64,000 nucleotides of DNA from Herbidospora yilanensis (GTDB taxonomy: Bacteria; Actinomycetota; Actinomycetes; Streptosporangiales; Streptosporangiaceae). Shown here piece after piece: positions 50,729 through 58,172 of this stretch. The DNA is taken from positions 22,089 through 86,088 of the forward strand of contig NZ_BBXE01000042.1 in the NCBI RefSeq assembly GCF_001570565.1, in the 5' to 3' direction. How positions within the stretch are numbered: the first letter of the stretch is position 1; every line of letters starts with the position of its first letter. The notes under the pieces were generated by a model. It searched no databases. It was given only the letters and a program-made list of their open reading frames with translations, and had not been told where the DNA came from. The translations under genes and the position numbers were made by a program.

Positions 50729-51493
50729 GTGATCACGGGGTCCACAGCGGGGTCCACAGCGGGGTTCACGGCGGGGTCCACAGCGGGCGCCGACTGCCTC
50801 GTCCGGGTCGACGCGGTTCACCTGCCGATCGCGGAGGCCGTCACGATGGTCCGCCAGTTCTCCCACCGTGACCGTGCGGTGCACGACGAGATCATCGACT
50901 ACTGCCTGATCAGGGCCGAGGTGCTCGCCGACGTCGAACCGCTCACCGAGGACGACCTCCGGGCCGCCGCCGACGAGTTCCGCGACGGCGTGCCCCTGCG
51001 CGACCGGGCCGAGACTCTGGCGTGGGTGGCCGAGATGGGCATGTCCGGCGGCCAGTTCGAGGGCTTCATCTCGCTGATCGCCCGCCGCCGCCGGTTCCGC
51101 CGCCGTAAGGAGCAGGAGCTGGCACCCGGCTACCTCGCCCACCACCTCGACGACTTCGACCAGGTCAGGGCCATGTGGGTGACCAGCGCCCAGCCGGTGA
51201 ACGGGGAGATCCTGCGCGGCTTGGGCGGATTGCTCGGCTGCCCGGAGGCCGCTGTCGTGGTCGGCACCCGCCGGGCCCACGCGCTGCCCGCCCCGCTCCG
51301 GCACGCCCCGCGCGACACCCTGGTCGGCCCGGTGCCGTTCGAGGACGGCTATCTGACCGGCCTCGTGCTGGAGCGCCGCGCCGCCTCCGACGACGCCGAC
51401 ACCCTGGCGGTGGCCGGGCGGCTGGCCTACACCGAGTGGCTGGCGGCGCGCAGGGAGCGGGCCTCCATCGAGTGGCACTGGGCGACGTCCTAG
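50729..51493 (+). CDS. PpiC/SurA-N-like protein, possible peptide-maturation factor
   Basis: The 254-residue protein has no signal peptide. After a GSTA repeat (residues 4-19) comes a helical domain (about 28-150) that resembles the N-terminal chaperone region of SurA/PpiC proteins: RDRAVHDEIIDYCLIRAEVL, LTEDDLRAAADEFRDG, MSGGQFEGFISLIARRRRFRRRKEQEL, and HLDDFDQVRAMWVTSAQP. I recall this pattern from actinobacterial proteins annotated as putative peptide maturation proteins; the match is by eye. The C-terminal third is an unknown alpha/beta region. GTG at 50729 has GAGGAG 10 bases upstream. No precursor peptide was identified next to it. Confidence 0.65.
   Translation: MITGSTAGSTAGFTAGSTAGADCLVRVDAVHLPIAEAVTMVRQFSHRDRAVHDEIIDYCLIRAEVLADVEPLTEDDLRAAADEFRDGVPLRDRAETLAWVAEMGMSGGQFEGFISLIARRRRFRRRKEQELAPGYLAHHLDDFDQVRAMWVTSAQPVNGEILRGLGGLLGCPEAAVVVGTRRAHALPAPLRHAPRDTLVGPVPFEDGYLTGLVLERRAASDDADTLAVAGRLAYTEWLAARRERASIEWHWATS
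50737..50784 (+). repeat. Four tandem 12-base repeats in a coding start
   Basis: GGGGTCCACAGC is repeated four times head to tail, the third copy with two changes (GGGGTTCACGGC). They encode Gly-Ser-Thr-Ala units (one Gly-Phe-Thr-Ala) near the N-terminus of the PpiC-like protein. As a 12-base unit, copy number could vary without breaking the frame. Confidence 0.9.
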
Positions 51494-51503
51494 GCTGGCG
51501 GCC

Positions 51504-51800
51504 ATGTTCCGTCACATTGTGCTGCTGCGCTGGGTCGACGACGCCACCGACGATCAGAAGGCCGCCGTCGTCGCCGGTCTGGAGACGCTCCCGGGCGCCA
51601 TTCCGGAGATCAAGAAGTACGTGATCGGCTCCGACGCCAAGGTCAACGAGGGCAACTTCGACCTTGGCGTGGTCGCCGACTTCGACTCGGCCGACGACTA
51701 CCTCGTCTACCGAGACCACCCGGTCCACCTGAAGGTGGTCGCCGACTTCATCAAGCCGATCGCGGCGGGCCGGGCGGCGGTGCAGTTCCCGCTGGGTTAG
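51504..51800 (+). CDS. Dabb-family (stress-responsive A/B barrel) protein
   Basis: The 98-residue protein begins [21 protein letters not shown], then has [23 protein letters not shown] and [20 protein letters not shown]. The FRHIVLLRW strand and the YxxHPxH motif are Dabb family hallmarks. Members form ferredoxin-like dimers; some are cyclases but most have no known role. It lies 10 bases after the PpiC-like gene, so it is probably co-transcribed. Confidence 0.92.
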   Translation: MFRHIVLLRWVDDATDDQKAAVVAGLETLPGAIPEIKKYVIGSDAKVNEGNFDLGVVADFDSADDYLVYRDHPVHLKVVADFIKPIAAGRAAVQFPLG

Positions 51801-53614
51801 AAGGCGCTCTCCGGCAGGTCCATCAGCTCCTGCGTGGTCGCCGTCAGCATGCGCCGCTCCGACTCGATGCGGGGCAGCACGTTGCCGGCGAAGAAGGTCG
51901 CCGCGGCGACCTTGCCGGCGTAGAAGTCGTCGTCCGCGCCCTCCAGGGCCTTGAGGGCGATCTCGGCCTGCCGGAGCAGCAGCCACCCGATGAGCAGGTC
52001 GCCGAGGGCCATCAGGAACCGGGTGGTGTTGAGGCCGACCTTGTAGACCTCCTTCGGCGACTCCAGCGACGAGATCGCCCAGCCGGCCATGACGTCGGCC
52101 ATCGCCTTGACCTCGTCGGCGGCCTCGCCGAGCAGGCCGCGCTCGACCTTGAGGCGGCCGTTGCCGGCCCCGGAGTCGGCGAACGCCTTGATCTGGCCGA
52201 GGATCTCGCCCAGCGCGGCGCCCTGGTTGCGCAGGATCTTGCGGAAGAACAGGTCCATGCCCTGGATCGCCGTGGTGCCCTCGTAGAGGGAGTCGATCTT
52301 GGCGTCGCGGATGTACTGCTCGATCGGGTAGTCCTGCAGGAAGCCCGACCCGCCCAGGGTCTGCAGCGACCGGGCCAGCATCTCGTAGGAGCGCTCGGAG
52401 CCGACGCCCTTGACCACCGGGAGCAGCAGGTCGTTGATCGCCTCGGCCATCTCGTCGCGGCGGCCCTCGGCCGTGGCGACCTGGATGGAGTCCTGGAAGG
52501 TGGCCGTGTAGAGGACCAGCGCGCGCATGCCCTCGGCGTAGGCCTTCTGGAGCATCAGCTCGCGGCGGACGTCGGGGTGCGCCGTGATCGGCACGCGCGG
52601 GGCCGTCTTGTCGGCCATCTTGGTCAGGTCGGCGCCCTGGAGACGGTTCTTGGCGTAGTCAAGGGCGTTGAGGTAGCCCGTGGAGAGCGTGGCGATGGCC
52701 TTGGTGCCGACCATCATGCGGGCGTTCTCGATCACCGTGAACATCTGGCGGATGCCCTCGTGGACGTCGCCGACCAGGTAGCCGACGGCCGGGTGCCTGT
52801 CGCCGAAGGTGAGCTCGCAGGTCGTGGAGACCTTCAGGCCCATCTTCTTCTCGACGTTGGTGACGTAGACGCCGTTGCGCTCCTTGAGCTCGCCGGTGTC
52901 GAGGTCGACCAGGAACTTGGGCACCAGGAAGAGCGACAGGCCCTTGGTGCCGGGGCCGTGCCCCTCGGGGCGGGCCAGCACGAGGTGGAAGATGTTCTCC
53001 GCCATGTCGTGCTCGGCGCTGGTGATGAAGCGCTTGACGCCCTCGATGTGCCAGGTGCCGTCGGCCTGCCGCGTCGCCTTGGTGCGGCCGGCCCCGACGT
53101 CGGAGCCCGCGTCGGGCTCGGTGAGGACCATGGTGGAGCCCCAGCGTCGCTCGACGGCGAGCTCGGCGAACCTCTTCTGCTCCTCGGTGCCCAGGTTGTG
53201 GAGCACGTGGGCGAACTGCGGCCCGCAGGCGAACATCCACACGGCCGGGTTGGCGCCCAGCACCATCTCGGCGACGGCCCAGCTCAGAGAACGCGGACCG
53301 GGGGTGCCACCCAGCTCGGGCTGGAGCTCCAGACGCCACCACTCGGCGTCGACCCAGGCGTTGTACGACTCCACGAAGCTCTTCGGCATCGTCACGGCGC
53401 CCGTGACGGGGTCGAAGACCGGCGGGTTCCGGTCGGCGTCGGTGAACGAGGCGGCGATCGGCCCCTCGGCCAGCCGGACGACCTCGTCGAGGATCGTGTG
53501 GGCGGTCTCCTCGTCGATCTCCGCGAACGGCCCGGTGCCGAAGAGTTCACCCCGGTTGAAGACCTCGAAGAGGTTGAACTCCAGATCGCGGATGTTGCTC
53601 TTGTAGTGGCCCAT
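51797..53614 (-). CDS. Long acyl-CoA dehydrogenase (FadE5-like, about 600 residues)
   Basis: The 605-residue flavoprotein has [22 protein letters not shown] near residues 162-183 (FAD and substrate signature), [26 protein letters not shown], and catalytic Glu in [21 protein letters not shown] near 444-464. An extra C-terminal helical domain (about 480-605) marks the long subfamily seen in mycobacterial FadE5-type enzymes. It oxidises acyl-CoA at the alpha-beta position. ATG at 53614 has GGAGGAG upstream. It is convergent with the Dabb gene, overlapping stops by 4 bases. Confidence 0.92.
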   Translation of the reverse strand: MGHYKSNIRDLEFNLFEVFNRGELFGTGPFAEIDEETAHTILDEVVRLAEGPIAASFTDADRNPPVFDPVTGAVTMPKSFVESYNAWVDAEWWRLELQPELGGTPGPRSLSWAVAEMVLGANPAVWMFACGPQFAHVLHNLGTEEQKRFAELAVERRWGSTMVLTEPDAGSDVGAGRTKATRQADGTWHIEGVKRFITSAEHDMAENIFHLVLARPEGHGPGTKGLSLFLVPKFLVDLDTGELKERNGVYVTNVEKKMGLKVSTTCELTFGDRHPAVGYLVGDVHEGIRQMFTVIENARMMVGTKAIATLSTGYLNALDYAKNRLQGADLTKMADKTAPRVPITAHPDVRRELMLQKAYAEGMRALVLYTATFQDSIQVATAEGRRDEMAEAINDLLLPVVKGVGSERSYEMLARSLQTLGGSGFLQDYPIEQYIRDAKIDSLYEGTTAIQGMDLFFRKILRNQGAALGEILGQIKAFADSGAGNGRLKVERGLLGEAADEVKAMADVMAGWAISSLESPKEVYKVGLNTTRFLMALGDLLIGWLLLRQAEIALKALEGADDDFYAGKVAAATFFAGNVLPRIESERRMLTATTQELMDLPESAF

Positions 53615-53758
53615 CACCGCTCCTCCGATATGAGTGCTACTGATGAGTAACTCTACCGGAATGCTACCCGTCAGTAACCCCCAAATGCGGTTATTTCGCA
53701 CTCTGAGACGGCAGCGCGCCGGGTCGTGGCCACGACCCGGCGCACGATCCGCCACCAG

Positions 53759-54205
53759 CTAGTTCTTCGCGGCCCGCCCCCGCATGGTGGTGGCGACGAT
53801 CGCGGTCAGCAGGTAGATCCACGCGCCGCCCCAGGCCGCGTCCCAGGCCGCGCCGAAGACCCCGTCGCCGTCGAGCACGAGCTCGATCGGGTACATCAGG
53901 ATCGCCGCGCCGGCCGCCGGGTAGAGCGCGAAGCGCCACGGGTGGCGCAGCGACCAGTTCCTGGCCTGCCGGGTGACCCGGTCGCCGGTGTCGGGCTTGG
54001 AGATCGCGCCGATGGACGCGACCAGAGTGAACAGGGTGACCCCCACGCCCAGCGCCCAGGCCAGATCGGCCGATCCGGTGATGAGTCCGAGGAGCAGGCT
54101 GGCCGTCGCGACCGCGCCGCCGGTGACGGCCGCGGCCTTCCAGGGCGCGCCACGCAGGGCCGCGCCGGCGAGCGACATCTCGTCGCGTCGAGTCAGTTCG
54201 TTCAT
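53759..54205 (-). CDS. Small membrane protein of unknown function
   Basis: The protein (148 residues from ATG 54205) has four hydrophobic segments: AAAVTGGAVATASLLLGLI, LAWALGVGVTLFTLVASIGA, WRFALYPAAGAAILMYPIELV, and AWIYLLTAIVATTM. A charged N-terminus (NELTRRDEMS) precedes them. No family is recognised. No ribosome site is visible before the start, so it could be leaderless. It is divergent from a GNAT gene. Confidence 0.7.
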   Translation of the reverse strand: MNELTRRDEMSLAGAALRGAPWKAAAVTGGAVATASLLLGLITGSADLAWALGVGVTLFTLVASIGAISKPDTGDRVTRQARNWSLRHPWRFALYPAAGAAILMYPIELVLDGDGVFGAAWDAAWGGAWIYLLTAIVATTMRGRAAKN

Positions 54206-54282
54206 GTATCCAGAGTGCCTAATCGGGCGCTTTGCCCACATCGGGGAAGCCCCTGACCGCCCCCTGAGGCATCCTGGACCCC

Positions 54283-54735
54283 ATGCCTCCGACCTTCCGA
54301 GTGGCCACCCGCGACGACGTTCCCCGCATCGTCGACCTGCTGGCCGACGACGAGATCTCCCGCTCCCGGGGCCACGTCGCGGCCGTCGGCCCGGGACACT
54401 GGGCCGCCTACGACGCCATCGAGGCCGACCCGCGCAACGAGATCGTGGTCGCCGAGGTCGACGGCGAGGTGGTGGGGACGATGCAGCTCACGTACATCCC
54501 CGGACTGTCGCGCGACGGCGCCGAGCGGGCCCAGGTCGAGGCGGTCCGGGTCGCGTCCGGTCACCGCGGCCGAGGGCTCGGCCGGGCCTTCATGACCTGG
54601 GCGGTGGCCAGGGCGCGCGACCGGGGATGCCGGGTCGTGCAGCTCACCACCGACAAACGGCGGCCCGACGCGCACCGGTTCTACGCCTCGCTCGGCTTCA
54701 CCCCGAGCCACGAGGGGTTCAAGCTACTGGGCTGA
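54283..54735 (+). CDS. GNAT-family N-acetyltransferase
   Basis: The 150-residue protein carries the acetyl-CoA motif VRVASGHRGRGLGRAFMTWAV near residues 87-107 (R-G-x-G-x-G/A core GHRGRGLGRA), preceded by the NEIVVAEVDGEVVGTMQLTYIPGL strand pair, and ends with RRPDAHRFYASLGFTPSHEGFKL, which is the usual beta6-beta7 ending. The acceptor is unknown. It overlaps the convergent molybdopterin oxidoreductase gene by 17 bases. Confidence 0.92.
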   Translation: MPPTFRVATRDDVPRIVDLLADDEISRSRGHVAAVGPGHWAAYDAIEADPRNEIVVAEVDGEVVGTMQLTYIPGLSRDGAERAQVEAVRVASGHRGRGLGRAFMTWAVARARDRGCRVVQLTTDKRRPDAHRFYASLGFTPSHEGFKLLG

Positions 54736-56731
54736 TCTCCACCATGTTGTCGTGGTAGACGGGACCGTTGCCCAGGTCGGCGTCGCGCTCCTCGACCACG
54801 GCGTTGGCGTTGGCGCCGCCGCTCAGCTTGGGCCAGTGGCCCTTCGGCGAGGCGGCGACGCCGGGTCGGACCTTGTCGGAGACCTCCACGTACGCCTCGA
54901 ACGCGCCGAAGCGGTTGGAGACCCTGGCCCGGGACCCCGAGACCAGGCCCCGGGGTTCGGCGTCCCTCGGGTTGACCACCACGGTCGGGCCCTTCGAGCG
55001 TCTGAGCAGCTCGGGATTGTTGGCGAAGATCGTGTTCAGGAAGGTGTGGGAGGCGGGGGTGATCAGGGTCAGCCTCCCGTCGTCGCGGGTGCGGGCGCTC
55101 AGGGACGGCACGTAGGTGGCCACCCGGGGCAGGCCCGCCTTCTCGGCCAGGTCGGAGACGAACTCCAGCTTTCCGCTCGGGGTGGGGAAGCCGTCGGTGA
55201 ACGGGACGAAGGGGTCGGCCACGTCGAGCCGGGCCCAGCCGCGTTCGCGCAGCTCGTCGAGCCTGATCGTGGGGGTGCCCTCCAGCAGCTCGGCCGCGAT
55301 CTCCAGGTCGGTGGCGTACAGGGCCGGTTCGGTCAGGCCCATGCGGTGGGCCAGGCGGCGGAAGGTCTCGGTGGTCGACAGCGCCTCGCCCGCCGGCGGG
55401 ACGGCGGGCTCGTTCCACATCAGGTACATGTGGCCGTAGCCCTCGTGCAGGTCGAGGTGCTCGATCTGCATGGTCGCCGGGAGCACGACGTCGGCGTAGT
55501 CGACGGTGTCGGTGGGGAACTGCTCCATGACCACGGTGAACAGGTCGTCGCGCAGGAGGCGGCGCCTGATCCGGTTCTGGTCGGAGGTGGAGCCCATCGG
55601 GTTGGCGCCGTACACCCACAGGCACTTGACCGACTCGTCGAGGCCGTCGGCGAGGCGGGTCATCGTGAGGCTGCGCACCGGGTGGGGCAGGAGGCCGGGG
55701 CGGTGGTCGACCTTGAGCGGCACGTGGGCCGAGGTCGAGAAGGCGACTCCGCCGCCGGGGTGGCGCCAGTCGCCGGTCACGCCGGGGATGCAGGCGATCA
55801 GCCGCATCGCCGAACCGCCGCCCTCGTGGCGCTGCAGGCCCATCGTGGCGCGGAGGCCGGTCGGGCGGGTGTGCGCGAGGCGGCGGCCGAGGGCCCGGAT
55901 GTCGTCTTCGGGCAGGCCGGTGATCTCGGCGACCCGGGACGGGGGGTACTGGAGGATCTCGGCGCGGAACTTCTCCCAGCCGAGCGTGTGGTTCTCCAGG
56001 TAGTCGCGGTCTTCGGCGCCTTCTTCGAGGACGACGTACAGCAGACCGAGCGCCAGCGCCCCGTCGGTGCCCGGCGCGATCGGCAGGTGTTCGTCGGCCT
56101 GCTCGGCGGTCCGGGTCCGGATCGGGTCGATCGCGACGACGTGCGCGCCGTTCGCGCGGGCGTCCTGGATGAACTTCCACAGGTGGTGGCCGGACGTCAG
56201 GGTGTTGGTGCCCCAGAGCAGGATCAGCTTCGAGAGCGCGAACGTCTCCGGGTCCATGCCGCCCGGGGTGCCCATGGTCAGCCGCAGGCCCTCGTTCCCG
56301 GCCCGCGAGCAGATGTTCATGTTGTGGAAGGAGGCCCCGAGGGCGTTCCAGAAGCGCCGCCCGGCCATGCCCGACTCGCCCTGGACGAACCCGAGCGTGC
56401 CGGTGCCCTGGTAGGGCCAGATCGCCTCGCCGCCGTGGGTGTCGACGATCTCCCGCAGCTTCGTGGCGAGGATGTCGAGCGCCTCGTCCCAGTCGATGCG
56501 CTCGAACCGCCCGGAGCCCTTCGGCCCCACCCGCTTCATCGGATGCAGGATCCGGTCAGGCGAGGCCGCGTGCTCCAGGTAGCGGTTCACCTTCACGCAG
56601 AGCGCGCCCCGCGTGTAGGGCTGCTCCTTGTTGCCCCGCAACGAGGTGGCTTTTCCGTCCTGTACGGTCACCACCCACGAGCACGTATCCGGACAATCAA
56701 GGGGACATGCCCCCAGAACCCGCAATTCCAT
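54719..56731 (-). CDS. Molybdopterin oxidoreductase (DMSO reductase superfamily)
   Basis: The 670-residue enzyme has an N-terminal [4Fe-4S] site CPLDCPDTC...C (Cys9, 13, 17 and 45 region) and the Moco-binding regions GNEGLRLTMGTPGGMDPETFALSKLILLWGTN near 145-176, IDPIRTRTAEQADEHLPIAPGTDGALALG near 197-225 and, in the C-terminal domain, SHTFLNTIFANNPEL. No Tat signal precedes the cluster, so it is cytoplasmic. No electron-transfer partner or chaperone gene is adjacent. The substrate is unknown; the family includes formate dehydrogenases, nitrate reductases and many unassigned enzymes. It lies 4 bases downstream of the aminopeptidase gene. Confidence 0.92.
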   Translation of the reverse strand: MELRVLGACPLDCPDTCSWVVTVQDGKATSLRGNKEQPYTRGALCVKVNRYLEHAASPDRILHPMKRVGPKGSGRFERIDWDEALDILATKLREIVDTHGGEAIWPYQGTGTLGFVQGESGMAGRRFWNALGASFHNMNICSRAGNEGLRLTMGTPGGMDPETFALSKLILLWGTNTLTSGHHLWKFIQDARANGAHVVAIDPIRTRTAEQADEHLPIAPGTDGALALGLLYVVLEEGAEDRDYLENHTLGWEKFRAEILQYPPSRVAEITGLPEDDIRALGRRLAHTRPTGLRATMGLQRHEGGGSAMRLIACIPGVTGDWRHPGGGVAFSTSAHVPLKVDHRPGLLPHPVRSLTMTRLADGLDESVKCLWVYGANPMGSTSDQNRIRRRLLRDDLFTVVMEQFPTDTVDYADVVLPATMQIEHLDLHEGYGHMYLMWNEPAVPPAGEALSTTETFRRLAHRMGLTEPALYATDLEIAAELLEGTPTIRLDELRERGWARLDVADPFVPFTDGFPTPSGKLEFVSDLAEKAGLPRVATYVPSLSARTRDDGRLTLITPASHTFLNTIFANNPELLRRSKGPTVVVNPRDAEPRGLVSGSRARVSNRFGAFEAYVEVSDKVRPGVAASPKGHWPKLSGGANANAVVEERDADLGNGPVYHDNMVEISPVA

Positions 56732-56735
56732 CCCG

Positions 56736-58013
56736 TCATCGTACGGGTCGGCCGGTGAAGGCGAGTTGCTCCACGATGTAGGCGACCGCGTCCGCGCTCA
56801 CGTCCAGGACCTGCCGGTTCACGTTCTCGATCGTGTCGCAGGCCTTGTGGTAGCACGGGTCGAACGCGCGGTTCGCGGTCCCGCCGTACACCTCGGCCTG
56901 GTCGGGGGTCTTGATGCTGTCGGCGCCGGTGAAGATCCCCCCGGCCGGGATCCCGGCCTTCACGAACGGCCCGTAGTCCGACCGGCCGTCGAACGCGACC
57001 TCCTCCGAGGGCAGCCCGCGCAGCCCGTAGAACTCCGTGGCGGCCTCCTCGATCGCGTTGTCGCTGTCGTAGACGCCGTAGCCGTGGTTCTCGGTGGCGA
57101 CCATGTCGAGGTTGACGTACCCGGCGATCTTCGCCTTCTCCTCCGCCGACAGGTTCCTCACGTAGTGGGTCGAGCCGACCAGCCCGACCTCCTCGGCCCC
57201 CCAGAACGCGAACCTGACCGCCCGCTCGGGCCGCATCCGGGCCAGCTGCTCGGCGATCTCCAGCACCACCCCGACCCCCGAGCCGTTGTCGTTGATCCCG
57301 GGCCCAGCCTCGACCGAGTCGAGGTGGGCTCCGAGGATCAGCACGTCGTCGGGGTCTCCCTGGCCGGTCTGCGCGATCACGTTCCGGCTGACCTTCATGG
57401 TGGACGTGGTGTTCGTCTCCACCGTCACCGGGCCCTCGATCGTGACGTCCTGCGCCACGCCGACGACCGGCAGCGGCGTGCCGGGCTCGCCCAGGGACCC
57501 CTTCAGCTCACCCGGCCGGGAGTTGACCACGATGAGCGCGCCCGCGCCGGCCTTCGCGGCCTGGTCGGCCTTGACCCGGAACGAGCACCCGCCGCGCCCG
57601 GCCACCGCGATCGAGCCGCGCCGGAACCCCGTCCAGTCGGTGGACAGGCAGCCCATGCCGGTGTCCTGGACCGGCCCCGAGACCCGGCCCGACGGGGAGA
57701 AGGCGAAGGTCGCCGCGTCGACCGGGCCGGTGGCCGTGGTCAGCACCGCCGGGCTCACCTCGCGGTAGTGCGGCAGCGTGAAGGACTGGGAGGTCACCTG
57801 GTAGCCCGCGGCGGCCAGCACGTGCTCGACGTACTGCGCGGAGGCCTCGTAGCCGGCGGTGCCGACCGCCCGGTTGCCGTGCTGTTTGCCTATTTCGGCC
57901 AGGACTTGGACGTGGGCGAAGACGTTGGGCTCGGTGACCGCTTCGTCGAGCCCCGGATCGGCCGACATACCCGTCGTTGTCAGCACCAGAGCCGCAGATA
58001 CCACAATGCGCAC
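56736..58013 (-). CDS. Secreted M28-family aminopeptidase with PA domain
   Basis: The 425-residue protein has a signal peptide (MRIVVSAALVLTTTGMSA), a protease-associated domain at about 100-215 (RRGSIAVAGRGGCSFRVKADQAAKAGAGALIVVN), and an M28 domain with zinc ligands in LILGAHLDSVEAGPGINDNGSG near 226-247, WGAEEVGLVGS near 272-282, NLDMVA, and CYHKACD near 389-395. It resembles the Streptomyces griseus aminopeptidase and aminopeptidase Y group, which remove N-terminal hydrophobic residues outside the cell. The downstream molybdopterin gene is 4 bases away. Confidence 0.92.
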   Translation of the reverse strand: MRIVVSAALVLTTTGMSADPGLDEAVTEPNVFAHVQVLAEIGKQHGNRAVGTAGYEASAQYVEHVLAAAGYQVTSQSFTLPHYREVSPAVLTTATGPVDAATFAFSPSGRVSGPVQDTGMGCLSTDWTGFRRGSIAVAGRGGCSFRVKADQAAKAGAGALIVVNSRPGELKGSLGEPGTPLPVVGVAQDVTIEGPVTVETNTTSTMKVSRNVIAQTGQGDPDDVLILGAHLDSVEAGPGINDNGSGVGVVLEIAEQLARMRPERAVRFAFWGAEEVGLVGSTHYVRNLSAEEKAKIAGYVNLDMVATENHGYGVYDSDNAIEEAATEFYGLRGLPSEEVAFDGRSDYGPFVKAGIPAGGIFTGADSIKTPDQAEVYGGTANRAFDPCYHKACDTIENVNRQVLDVSADAVAYIVEQLAFTGRPVR

Positions 58014-58172
58014 AGTTCCCCCTTGTTGAACGGGCCGGGGGAAGGCGGCACCAGACTGGCAGCCACACGAGGTTTCAGGCCACGTTCGAGGGTTACGGCG
58101 CGTCGGCGCGAAACGGGCCGCGATCCATAGACTCGACCAGGAGGGGGACTCCGGGGGTCAGGTCGCTGTGCC

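Noticed and set aside
50737..50784. Short regular repeats considered as a CRISPR-like array
   Set aside because: The 12-base units are contiguous without spacers and are in frame with a protein.
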